DNA of 64,000 bases from Bellilinea sp040754815 (GTDB lineage: Bacteria > Chloroflexota > Anaerolineae > Anaerolineales > Anaerolineaceae). The notes beneath the pieces are model-generated. The model had not been told where the DNA came from. It saw nothing but the letters and a program-made list of their open reading frames with translations, and ran no database searches. A program made the position numbers and the translations under genes. Location of the stretch: NCBI GenBank assembly GCA_040754815.1, contig JBFMBX010000005.1:155071-219070 (forward strand), written 5' to 3'. Shown here one piece after another: positions 15,550-24,780 of the stretch (position 1 is its first letter; each line of letters starts with the position of its first letter).

Positions 15550-16417
15550 CCGCTTCGGAGTCTGGCTGGCGCTGGCCATCAGCAAGCATACGCCGCCGTG
15601 GCTGGGCTACCGCATTGCCGATCTCGGCGCGGCCATTGCCGCCGCCCGCCGTCACACCCCGCTGGTGCGTGCGCTGCGCGCCAATCAGTGGGTCATTTCC
15701 GGCGGCAGCCTGAGCGAAAAAGAATTGCGCCGCGCCGTGTACGAGGTGCTGCACCAGCACACCCACGCCCTGTACGATTTCTACCACAACCTCGATAGAC
15801 CGCAGGAAGTGCTGCGGCGGGTGGACTTTGACCCTTCCTTTGCGGGTCTGTTCGAGCAGGTCAAAAGCGGGCAGCACCCGGCGCTGTTCCTCACGCCGCA
15901 CACCAGCAATTTCGATCTGGCCGGCCGGGCGCTGGCTCTGCGTGGGTTGAACTTTCAGGTGCTTTCTTTTCCGCGCCCGCCCTCGGGCTACCAGTTGCAG
16001 AACCGCATCCGCATGGAAGTCGGCATCGAAGTCACGCCGATGAGCATTGAAGCCACGCAAAAAGCCAAACAACGGCTGCGCGGAGGCGGCGTGGTGCTGA
16101 CCGGCATTGACCGTCCGCTGGCGGATGCCCGCCTGCACCCGCGCTTTTTTGGCCGCCCGGCACCCCTGCCGGTGGCATATGTGCATCTGGCGCTGCAATG
16201 CGATGTGCCAATGTACGTGGTCGCCTGTGTCAGTCCGCGCCCGCATTTTTACCGGCTGGTGTGCAGTCCGCCCATCCAGCCTCAGCCGTACCCCGACCGG
16301 GATACCGCACTGTTATGCAATGCCGAAGCCGTGCTGGCCGAAGCGGAAAAGATTATTCGGGCTTACCCGCGCCAGTGGGCCATGTTCTACCCGGTCTGGC
16401 CGGAGGTTGAAATCTAG
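15509..16417 (+). CDS. LpxL/HtrB-like lysophospholipid acyltransferase family protein
   Basis: A 302-residue member of the lipid A biosynthesis acyltransferase superfamily, which also includes the phosphatidylinositol-mannoside acyltransferases of monoderms. The catalytic HX4D motif is HTSNFD at about residues 131-136. The substrate-binding region GGGVVLTGIDRPL follows. An N-terminal hydrophobic segment suggests membrane association. It would transfer a fatty acyl chain to a glycolipid at the cytoplasmic membrane. No LPS genes are present, so a glycolipid other than lipid A is the more likely acceptor. Its start lies 41 bases inside the GTPase-DUF697 gene, a strong coupling that suggests a joint membrane function. 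Confidence 0.8.
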   Translation: MTTSKINLQSLANSRFGVWLALAISKHTPPWLGYRIADLGAAIAAARRHTPLVRALRANQWVISGGSLSEKELRRAVYEVLHQHTHALYDFYHNLDRPQEVLRRVDFDPSFAGLFEQVKSGQHPALFLTPHTSNFDLAGRALALRGLNFQVLSFPRPPSGYQLQNRIRMEVGIEVTPMSIEATQKAKQRLRGGGVVLTGIDRPLADARLHPRFFGRPAPLPVAYVHLALQCDVPMYVVACVSPRPHFYRLVCSPPIQPQPYPDRDTALLCNAEAVLAEAEKIIRAYPRQWAMFYPVWPEVEI

Positions 16418-16431
16418 GTTTTCGTCAGCGA

Positions 16432-16634
16432 GGGGTGACATGCCCCGGTTTACGTCATTGCGAGCCGCCGTCAGGCGGCGTGGCAATCTCCCGGCCGGCC
16501 GTTGCGGAGGCAGGGCGGGAGACCCCCACCTGCACTGCACCGAACGCAGTGCGGTGCCAGTGTCGCTCCGTTCGGGGTGACATGCCCCGGTTTACGTCAT
16601 TGCGAGCCGCCGTCAGGCAGCGTGGCAATCTCCC
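16432..16634. repeat. dispersed palindromic repeat cluster A (two 61-base copies)
   Basis: Two 61-base copies at 16432-16492 and 16574-16634 are identical except for one base. Each begins GGGGTGACATGCCCC and ends GGCAATCTCCC, with an internal palindrome GCCGCC/GGCGGC. Between them is an arm CACCTGCACTGCACC that recurs inverted near 61560-61760. The same family occurs inverted at 37260-37500. They lie between two convergent genes. Confidence 0.85.
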
Positions 16635-16677
16635 CCAAGGCCGTTGGACAGAAAAGCCCGTCTTACCCCCCTCCGCT

Positions 16678-18312
<1,635 letters not shown>

Positions 18313-18320
18313 AGAACCAG

Positions 18321-19289
18321 TTAATTCAATCTTTCCCTTGACTCATATTGTACCAGCGGTAAGGGAGTTTCACCACCAATTGTATCAACCAATGCGGGTT
18401 GATGTTTTTCCAGTTTTCCGTTGCGGGCGGCAAAGACGGGGCGGCGCTGCAAACTGGTCAGGTGTTTGACCAGCACAGCCTGCCGTTCACCGCTTTCGGC
18501 GCCCAGTTTTTCCAGCGCGCTTTCCAGATAGGACTGGTAAGCGCGCACCACCATATACACCGGCCGACCCAGCACAAACGGCATGGCGGCGATCAGACCG
18601 CGCAGGGCGGCCGGAATATCCTCCACCGCCGGATGCAGCAGCGGATGCACCACAATGCCGCGCGGGCCGAATACCGGTGCAGCATAGCCGAGAATTTCCT
18701 GCTGCTGGTAGAGCACCCAGCCCTCGCTCAGCGAAGCGGGGAAGGCTTCGGCGCTTTGCACCAGCGGCGGAATGAGCGTTTGAATCAGATTGCGCACCGC
18801 CAGATGATCCAGTTCGCTGGCGAGTTCCCAGTTTGTACTGCTTTCACCGGCCGGCAGCGAGAGGATGCGCCAGACCCGCTGCCACGTGAACACGCTGAAG
18901 CCGGCGTGCCGCAATGCCTCGAAGAGCGGGCTGTGTTCTTCCACTTCTGCCAGCACCACCTGACTGCCGTGCGCCCCGGCCAGGCGGGCAAGACCTTCCA
19001 GCAGCGCCGTCAGGCGCGGCGCGGTGATGTGCCCGGCCGGCAGCACAAAAGCCACCCGCGCGGTGTGTTCATTTTGATACCGTACCTGCCCGATCAGAGC
19101 CGGACTGCCCTCAGCCGCGTTCAGAACGCAGGTGGTACTGCCCTTGTCCAGCCGCAGGTAATCCAGCACCGCCCACGGGCCAACCGGGTTACCGCGCGTC
19201 AGCGCCAGCGTCGTATCCAGACATTGCGTCTGATCGCGGTAGCGGAACAGGTTCAGCAGATCGTGCCAGGCAAACAGTCGAACGTCTAT
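18321..19289 (-). CDS. GNAT-fold-like hypothetical protein
   Basis: A protein of about 322 residues whose strand-helix pattern resembles tandem acetyltransferase (GNAT) folds. For example, ARVAFVLPAGHITAPRLTALL precedes an EALRHAGFSVFTWQRVW segment like the GNAT C-terminal motif. I do not recognise a precise family. The GTG at 19169 would give 282 residues, but the 40 codons upstream read sensibly (VRLFAWHDLLNLFRYRDQ). A GGAG sits 8 bases before an ATA codon that overlaps the pdxT stop as ATAG. No ATG, GTG or TTG suits the longer reading, so an ATA start is proposed, or else a CTG slightly downstream. It lies between pdxT and the R3H ATPase gene. Confidence 0.6.
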   Translation of the reverse strand: MDVRLFAWHDLLNLFRYRDQTQCLDTTLALTRGNPVGPWAVLDYLRLDKGSTTCVLNAAEGSPALIGQVRYQNEHTARVAFVLPAGHITAPRLTALLEGLARLAGAHGSQVVLAEVEEHSPLFEALRHAGFSVFTWQRVWRILSLPAGESSTNWELASELDHLAVRNLIQTLIPPLVQSAEAFPASLSEGWVLYQQQEILGYAAPVFGPRGIVVHPLLHPAVEDIPAALRGLIAAMPFVLGRPVYMVVRAYQSYLESALEKLGAESGERQAVLVKHLTSLQRRPVFAARNGKLEKHQPALVDTIGGETPLPLVQYESRERLN

Positions 19290-19864
19290 CTTGCCAGCTC
19301 CAAAAAGTAGCGGTGAAAGCGGTCGTCATCGCTCAATTCGGGGTGGAAGGAAGTTGCCAGCCAGCGCCCCTGTTGAACGGCGACGATGCCGCCTTCCGGC
19401 AATGCGGCCAGCACTTCGGCTGTGCCGTTCACCTTTTCGATCAGCGGCGCGCGGATGAACACCGCCGGGAAGGGGCGGTTTGCGGCGTCCACCCTGCCCA
19501 GCGCCGGCACATCCAGCAGGGTTTCGAACGAATCCACCTGCCGCCCGAAGGCATTGCGCCGCACGGTAATGTCCATTAATCCCAGCACGGGCTGATCGCG
19601 GCCCACATCGCGGGAGAGGAAGATTGCCCCCGCGCAGGTGCCCCAAACGGCGTGTTGTTGGGCAAATTCGCGCAGCGGCTGCATCAGCCCAAAGGCGGTA
19701 GCCAGTTTGCTGATGGTGGTGGATTCCCCGCCGGGGATGATCAGCCCGTCCAGTCCGGCCAGATGCTCCGGCAGGCGCACCTGCACGGTTTCCACACCCA
19801 GTTTTTCCAGCACATGCTGATGCTCGATAAAAGCACCCTGTAAAGCCAGTACTCCGATCTTCAT
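19286..19864 (-). CDS. pdxT: pyridoxal 5'-phosphate synthase glutaminase subunit
   Basis: A 192-residue class I glutamine amidotransferase that supplies ammonia to PdxS for PLP synthesis. The N-terminus MKIGVLALQGAFIEHQ is the family signature. The nucleophile elbow is WGTCAGAIFL, and the His-Glu pair is at the end in TSFHPELSDD. The start at 19864 was chosen over 19879 on family N-terminus. It follows pdxS by 24 bases, the classical pdxST order. Its stop codon overlaps the proposed start of the next gene. The synthesis takes place in the cytosol from ribose 5-phosphate, glyceraldehyde 3-phosphate and glutamine. Confidence 0.95.
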   Translation of the reverse strand: MKIGVLALQGAFIEHQHVLEKLGVETVQVRLPEHLAGLDGLIIPGGESTTISKLATAFGLMQPLREFAQQHAVWGTCAGAIFLSRDVGRDQPVLGLMDITVRRNAFGRQVDSFETLLDVPALGRVDAANRPFPAVFIRAPLIEKVNGTAEVLAALPEGGIVAVQQGRWLATSFHPELSDDDRFHRYFLELAR

Positions 19865-19888
19865 AGCCACCGTTATCAAAAAGAGTTT

Positions 19889-20776
19889 TTACCAGCCGCG
19901 TCCGGCGATCAGTTCGTGTTCGGGAATGGCAGAAATCTGCCGTCCGACCATCGGTTCACCCAGATTGCGGCTGATTTCGGCCAGAATCTTCGGTTCGTTG
20001 TAGTGGGTGACGGCCTTGACAATGGCCGCGGCGCGGCGGGCGGGGTCACCCGATTTGAAGATGCCGGAGCCGACGAACACGCCGTCCATGCCCAGCTGCA
20101 TCATCAGCGCGGCATCGGCGGGGGTGGCAATGCCGCCGGCGGCAAAGTTGACCACCGGCAGGCGGCCCAGCTGGCGGGTTTCCAGCACCAGTTCGTAGGG
20201 CGCGCCGATCTGCTTGGCAAAGGCCATCACTTCCTCATCCGGCAGGTTTTGCAGGCGGCGGATTTCGCCCATCACTGCGCGGGCATGGCGCACCGCCTCG
20301 ACCACATCGCCGGTGCCGGCTTCGCCCTTGGTGCGAATCATGGCCGCCCCTTCACCGATGCGGCGCAGCGCCTCGCCGAGGTTGCGCGCCCCGCACACGA
20401 ACGGCACGGTGAAGTTGTGCTTGTATATGTGATGTTCTTCATCGGCGGGGGTCAGCACTTCCGATTCGTCAATATAATCCACGCCGAGTGCTTCCAGAAT
20501 CTGCGCCTCGACGAAATGACCGATACGCACTTTGGCCATCACCGGAATGGTGACGGCATCCATAATTTTCAGGATCAGTTCCGGATCGCTCATTCGGGCA
20601 ACCCCCCCTTGCGCTCGAATGTCCGCCGGAACCCGCTCCAGCGCCATGACGGCCACCGCGCCGGCGTCTTCGGCAATGCGCGCGTGCTCCGGCGTGACCA
20701 CATCCATGATCACACCGCCTTTCAGCATTTGGGCAAGGCCTTTCTTGACCTTGAACGTGCCCTTTTCCTGATCCAT
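19889..20776 (-). CDS. pdxS: pyridoxal 5'-phosphate synthase lyase subunit
   Basis: A 295-residue (beta/alpha)8 barrel that assembles PLP from ribose 5-phosphate, glyceraldehyde 3-phosphate and ammonia. Highly conserved segments include GGVIMDVVTPEHARIAEDAG, VPADIRAQGGVARMSDP, PVMAKVRIGHFVEAQ with the catalytic lysine, IRTKGEAGTGDVVEAV, and VNFAAGGIATPADAALMMQ. The length is normal for the family. The ATG is preceded by AGGAGG. A promoter with TTGCAG and TAGAAT lies about 40 bases upstream. It is divergent from the GT39 gene. Confidence 0.97.
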   Translation of the reverse strand: MDQEKGTFKVKKGLAQMLKGGVIMDVVTPEHARIAEDAGAVAVMALERVPADIRAQGGVARMSDPELILKIMDAVTIPVMAKVRIGHFVEAQILEALGVDYIDESEVLTPADEEHHIYKHNFTVPFVCGARNLGEALRRIGEGAAMIRTKGEAGTGDVVEAVRHARAVMGEIRRLQNLPDEEVMAFAKQIGAPYELVLETRQLGRLPVVNFAAGGIATPADAALMMQLGMDGVFVGSGIFKSGDPARRAAAIVKAVTHYNEPKILAEISRNLGEPMVGRQISAIPEHELIAGRGW

Positions 20777-20811
20777 TCGACCTCCTGTAATCGTTTAGGT
20801 ATTCTATCGAG

Positions 20812-20840
20812 ATTCTACCACGCCAGCCGATGCCCTGCAA
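20812..20840 (-). promoter_or_regulatory. pdxST promoter
   Basis: Minus-strand TTGCAG (20840-20835), a 17-base spacer and TAGAAT (20817-20812). This would give a leader of roughly 30 bases before the pdxS ATG. Confidence 0.6.
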
Positions 20841-20845
20841 CGATG

Positions 20846-20851
20846 TATAAT
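20846..20851 (+). promoter_or_regulatory. -10 element of the GT39 gene
   Basis: A perfect TATAAT ends 15 bases before the ATG at 20867, so any leader is under ten bases. No clear -35 is present. It overlaps the divergent pdxS promoter region. Confidence 0.45.
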
Positions 20852-20866
20852 TAACGCCGGTTTTGC

Positions 20867-23260
20867 ATGATGTTAAAAACCGCTTCGTCCTCTTCTTCCC
20901 GCTTCCGCCAAAGCATCCTTTCCAAAGGGCTGGATCTGCTGCTGATTCTGCTGATGGCGGTGGGCATTTATTACCGCTTTGCGTGGGTCAACTGGAATCA
21001 GGATGCCCAGCTGCACCCCGATGAATACGGCCTGACCAACACCCTCACTGTGCTGCACATGCCCGCCAGCCTGAGCGAGTATTTCAACACCCGCATCTCG
21101 CCGCTCAGCCCCTACAACAAATACAACGCGGATGGCAGTCTGCTGCAAAACGGGCCGGATAACCGGATGCGCTGGGGTCAACTGCCGATGATTATCATCC
21201 GCGCCGCCGCCGAGGCCACCGGCAACACCGGTTACAGCGAACTGCGCCTGCTGGGACGCCGCCTTTCGGCGCTGGCGGATGCGCTGGCGGTAGGATTGCT
21301 CTACCTGATCGGCCGGCGGCTCTACCATCACCGTATAGCCCTGACGGGCGCGGCACTTTCGGCGCTGGCGGTGATGCAGATTCAGCAGTCCCACTTTATG
21401 ACGGTGGATAACTTCGGCACCTTCTTCACCATGCTGGCGCTCTACGCCGCCGTGCGCATTGCCGGGCAGCCGCCGCTGGCGCGCCCCGCCCCGGAAAGCG
21501 GTTACCGCCTTGTAGCGGCAGCGGCGGGCTGGTTTGCGCTATTCGGCGCAGCCGCCGGCATGGCGCTGGCCTGTAAGGTCAACCTGCTGCCGCTGACCGG
21601 TATGGTCGCGGTGGCGGCTTTCCTCGCCATTGCCGATCTCAAACTGCGCTACCGCAGCGACCTGAGCCGCATCTTTGGCGGCACGGCCCTGCTGCTGGTG
21701 CTTTCCGCCTTTACCGCGCTGCTGGCTTTCCGCATCACCCAGCCGATGTCCTTCCGCGCCCCGCGGGGCGATACCACGTTCTTCACCCTGCACCCGAATC
21801 AGGACTGGGTGGACAGTATGGAGGTGGCGCAGATGGAATCCAGCGGCATCGGCGGCGGCCCGCCCGGTGAGCAGTGGGCTGCCCGGCCGGCCATCCTCTT
21901 CCCGCTGATGAATATGGTGGTGTGGGGCATGGGGCTGCCGCTGGGTCTGACGGCGTGGCTGGGCTTTGGGCTGGCGGCGTGGCAGGTGCTGCGTCGCGGC
22001 TTGCGCTACCGTGCTCATCTCATCCCGCTGGTGTGGGTGGGCGGTTATTTCCTTTTCATGGGCACCCGCTGGGTCAAGTCCATCCGCTACTTTTTGCCCA
22101 TTTATCCCTTCCTCGCCCTGCTGGCGGCCTGGCTGCTCTGGACGCTCTGGCAATCGGCAGCCCATGAGAGCGGCGGCCGCCTTTCCGTGCGGCGGCTGGC
22201 GGCGGGGGGCTTATTCGCGGTGGTGCTGGGCGGTACGCTGATCTGGGCGGATGCCTTTGTCGGCGCGGTTTACCGCCAGCCGCATACCCGCCTGCAAGCC
22301 ACCGAGTGGATTTTTCAGCACATTCCCGCGCCGGTGCATCTGGAACTGCAAACCCCGCAGGGCAGCCGCTTTCAGCCCGTTTCGCTGCCGGACGGCTTGA
22401 GCATCCCGCCCGGCGAGGCGTTTACGCTGACCTTCACCGCGCGCGAAAGCGGCACGCTGCGCGCCGTGACCCTGCCGCGCCTGTTCAATCCCGCCGATGA
22501 GCCGGCCCGCTTGACTCTTTCGCTCTACCGCGAGGCAAACAGCCTCGACCTGCTGGCCGAGACCGGCCTTGCGGTGCCGCCTGCGGAGGGGGCGCTGCGC
22601 GGTAAAACCGTACAGGCCGGCCTGCCGGCCGGTGAATTGCAGGCCGGGCAGGTGTATACCCTCACCCTGCGCAACGATTCGGCTCTGCCGCTGACCATCT
22701 ACCGCCTGACGCTGGCCAACGAATCGTGGGACGAGGGATTGCCCGTGCCGCGCGCTACCTACGACCCCTTCGGCGATTTTTACCGCGGTGTGACGATGGA
22801 GGTGCGCTGGTACGATGACGAAAACAAACGTCAGATGTTCTACGAGCGGCTGGCCGAGGTGGATTACATCATCCTGCCCAGCCAGCGCGGCATCTGGAGC
22901 GTTTGCCGGCTGCAGCTGACCTACCCGATGACCATCGAGTACTACCGCGCGCTGTTCGACGGGCGGCTGGGGTTCGATCTGGCGGCGCATTTTCAGGCGC
23001 CGTGGCGCATCGGCAGCCTGTATATCTCGGATGTAGGCGGTCAGGTGAGGTGGGGAGCGCCGCCGCGCCTGCCGCTGTTCAACTTCAACTTCTTTGCCGC
23101 CGAAGAGGCCTTCAGCGTCTATGACCACCCGCCGGTGTGGATTTTTGTCAAGAGTGAACGGTTTGACGAGGCGCAGGTGCGCGCCATTCTGGGCAAATTT
23201 GACCTCAGTCAGGTGGTGGTGCAGTCACCGCGCGACGCCCGCCCGAAGCCGATTCAATAA
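20867..23260 (+). CDS. GT39/ArnT-like integral membrane glycosyltransferase
   Basis: A 797-residue polytopic membrane protein of the polyprenyl-phosphate-dependent glycosyltransferase clan (GT39/ArnT/PMT). The first helix (LLLILLMAVGIYYRFAWVNW) is followed by the luminal acidic motif HPDEYGLTNTL, where the catalytic Asp/Glu of the clan resides. About ten further hydrophobic helices run to residue 460. The C-terminal 330 residues form an extracellular beta-rich domain with TFTARESGTLRAVTLPRL-type sequence. It probably moves a sugar from a lipid carrier to a surface acceptor. A 25-base segment of its last coding part (23147-23171) recurs exactly at 26744-26768. Confidence 0.78.
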   Translation: MMLKTASSSSSRFRQSILSKGLDLLLILLMAVGIYYRFAWVNWNQDAQLHPDEYGLTNTLTVLHMPASLSEYFNTRISPLSPYNKYNADGSLLQNGPDNRMRWGQLPMIIIRAAAEATGNTGYSELRLLGRRLSALADALAVGLLYLIGRRLYHHRIALTGAALSALAVMQIQQSHFMTVDNFGTFFTMLALYAAVRIAGQPPLARPAPESGYRLVAAAAGWFALFGAAAGMALACKVNLLPLTGMVAVAAFLAIADLKLRYRSDLSRIFGGTALLLVLSAFTALLAFRITQPMSFRAPRGDTTFFTLHPNQDWVDSMEVAQMESSGIGGGPPGEQWAARPAILFPLMNMVVWGMGLPLGLTAWLGFGLAAWQVLRRGLRYRAHLIPLVWVGGYFLFMGTRWVKSIRYFLPIYPFLALLAAWLLWTLWQSAAHESGGRLSVRRLAAGGLFAVVLGGTLIWADAFVGAVYRQPHTRLQATEWIFQHIPAPVHLELQTPQGSRFQPVSLPDGLSIPPGEAFTLTFTARESGTLRAVTLPRLFNPADEPARLTLSLYREANSLDLLAETGLAVPPAEGALRGKTVQAGLPAGELQAGQVYTLTLRNDSALPLTIYRLTLANESWDEGLPVPRATYDPFGDFYRGVTMEVRWYDDENKRQMFYERLAEVDYIILPSQRGIWSVCRLQLTYPMTIEYYRALFDGRLGFDLAAHFQAPWRIGSLYISDVGGQVRWGAPPRLPLFNFNFFAAEEAFSVYDHPPVWIFVKSERFDEAQVRAILGKFDLSQVVVQSPRDARPKPIQ

Positions 23261-23365
23261 AAACGCCGTTGATTCAGCCGGATTGGTCCGCTCAATGGCG
23301 GGAGTCAGCCGTTCGTCGAGCGTGCCGCTTGATTGCTCAGGCCGGATGCTGCTGCCCCTACCTCC

Positions 23366-23773
23366 TCATTGCACAACCTCTTTCGAGGAAGCAGTAAGGG
23401 CGACCATGCCGCTGCTGAGCAGCATCAGAAAGGCAACCGGCGCCCACAGGGCGCGCTCACCTGCGCTGGGGGTAATCAGATTGAGAATCAAACTCAGGGC
23501 GGTAAAAGCAACGACCAGCCAGATAAGCCGGCGCGATGCCCGCGACCAGCCGGGGAGGATGATGCCCGCCCGCGCCAGAACAACCAGAGCCAGGAGGACA
23601 AGCAGCACTGCCTGAACCAGCGCCGCACTCCGCAAAGAAGGCGGAAACTGACCCGGGGAGGCTCCGCCCATGGCGAATGCGCCCAACGGCATACCGGCTG
23701 CCAGTGCCACTTGAAAAATCACCACCGGCAAAGAAATGACGGCATAAAAAATTGCTGCGAACCGCTTTAGCAT
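23366..23773 (-). CDS. small four-helix membrane protein
   Basis: A 135-residue hydrophobic protein with four predicted transmembrane segments: AIFYAVISLPVVIFQVALAA, LVQAVLLVLLALVVLARAGI, LIWLVVAFTALSLILNLI and WAPVAFLMLLSSGMVALTA. The loop between the first two contains GASPGQFPP. The pattern resembles uncharacterised DoxX-like or DUF-type small integral membrane proteins, but I cannot name the family. It stands alone between the convergent GT39 gene and the reductase gene on its own strand, with about 140 bases on the upstream side. Confidence 0.65.
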   Translation of the reverse strand: MLKRFAAIFYAVISLPVVIFQVALAAGMPLGAFAMGGASPGQFPPSLRSAALVQAVLLVLLALVVLARAGIILPGWSRASRRLIWLVVAFTALSLILNLITPSAGERALWAPVAFLMLLSSGMVALTASSKEVVQ

Positions 23774-23914
23774 CCCTGAATCTCCCGATGAAATTATATC
23801 ATCCTTGTTTACCGCCCGCTGGTTTGTGTTCAGCCGCGGCGAGGCGAGAAGCGACAGTACCTTTCTGCCGGAACACCGGCTTCAAGCGGCGCAAAACCTG
23901 ACGGCCCGCCAGAA

Positions 23915-24466
23915 TCAGCGGCGAACAGCGTTATAGCGCAATTCGACGATGCCGGAGCGAAACGGCTTTGAACCGCTGAATTCCAGCGGAAAATGCTCCC
24001 CCGCTTCGAACAGGCGCGGACCTTTGCCCGCCACAACCGGATGAACCAGAAAGCGGTACTCATCAATCAGGCCGGCCCGCGCAAGCTGCGATGCAATGTT
24101 CAACCCGCCGATAGAAATATTTTTGCCCGGCTGTTGTTTCAGTTTCATAATCTCTTGCTCGAGGTTTGCGTGCAGCAGGGTGGTGTTGTTCCACTCCACA
24201 CTCTTCAAGGTGGTTGAAAAGACGATCTTGGGGATCGCATCGAAGGCACGGGCAAATTCGTTGACCGTTGGCGATTCCGATTGATGGACGGCAACCTCGT
24301 GCCAGTACGGGTACATCAGGTGATAGGTGTTGCGCCCGAAGATTTCCACATCGCAATCCCGCAGCAGGCCGGTAAAGTACTCGTGCAATTCCTCGTCGGG
24401 AACACCCGCTTCATGTCCGGCGCAGCCGTCCACGGTGATATTGATGGCAAAGACAACTTTTCTCAT
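23915..24466 (-). CDS. dihydrofolate reductase family protein (RibD C-terminal type)
   Basis: A 183-residue NADPH-dependent reductase-like domain of the DHFR/RibD-C superfamily. Recognisable features are the N-terminal strand RKVVFAINITVDGCAGH, the NTYHLMYPYW segment with GRNTY, the cofactor loop ISIGGLNIASQLARAGLIDEY and the closing VHPVVAGKGPRLFE motif. This family is widespread as free-standing YyaP/YwjB-like proteins of unknown substrate. True DHFR function is unlikely because the sequence follows the RibD-C pattern. The start is preceded by GAGAAA-type purines rather than a strong ribosome-binding site. It is a single-gene unit. Confidence 0.85.
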   Translation of the reverse strand: MRKVVFAINITVDGCAGHEAGVPDEELHEYFTGLLRDCDVEIFGRNTYHLMYPYWHEVAVHQSESPTVNEFARAFDAIPKIVFSTTLKSVEWNNTTLLHANLEQEIMKLKQQPGKNISIGGLNIASQLARAGLIDEYRFLVHPVVAGKGPRLFEAGEHFPLEFSGSKPFRSGIVELRYNAVRR

Positions 24467-24780
24467 GGTTTGTTTTCTCCCTTTCAGGGGTCTATCCGCT
24501 AATTTCTCAATCCCAGCAGCAGGATAACGGCAAAGTTTGCCGCCTTTACCGCCGGAATCGGGCGGTTCAACGGCCGGCTTGAGCGACGGGTAAATCCGAC
24601 TCTCGATTGCATATTGGGGTTACCCCACCTGAATTTTTGGGCAAAGTCCGTCTCTGATCCGCTGCCTATCGTTTATGAAGCCGGATGCCCGTCTTCTCCG
24701 GAGCAGGTTTGCTCCCGCTCCAGAGAAGAGAAGGCAGATTCTAAAATGAGCATCGTCCGCCGGAAGGCAGAAAGCGACTC
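24467..24780. other. intergenic stretch without a recognised gene
   Basis: About 310 bases. It contains one imperfect hairpin at 24694-24730 (CTTCTC-GGAGC pairing with GCTCC-GAGAAG) without a T-run. Open frames here are short and lack family features. I see nothing else. Confidence 0.5.

Noticed and set aside
24694..24730. Terminator downstream of the DHFR-like or tachylectin-like gene
   Set aside because: The hairpin has a mismatch and no T-run, and it lies upstream of both adjacent minus-strand genes' 3' or 5' limits in a position that does not fit.
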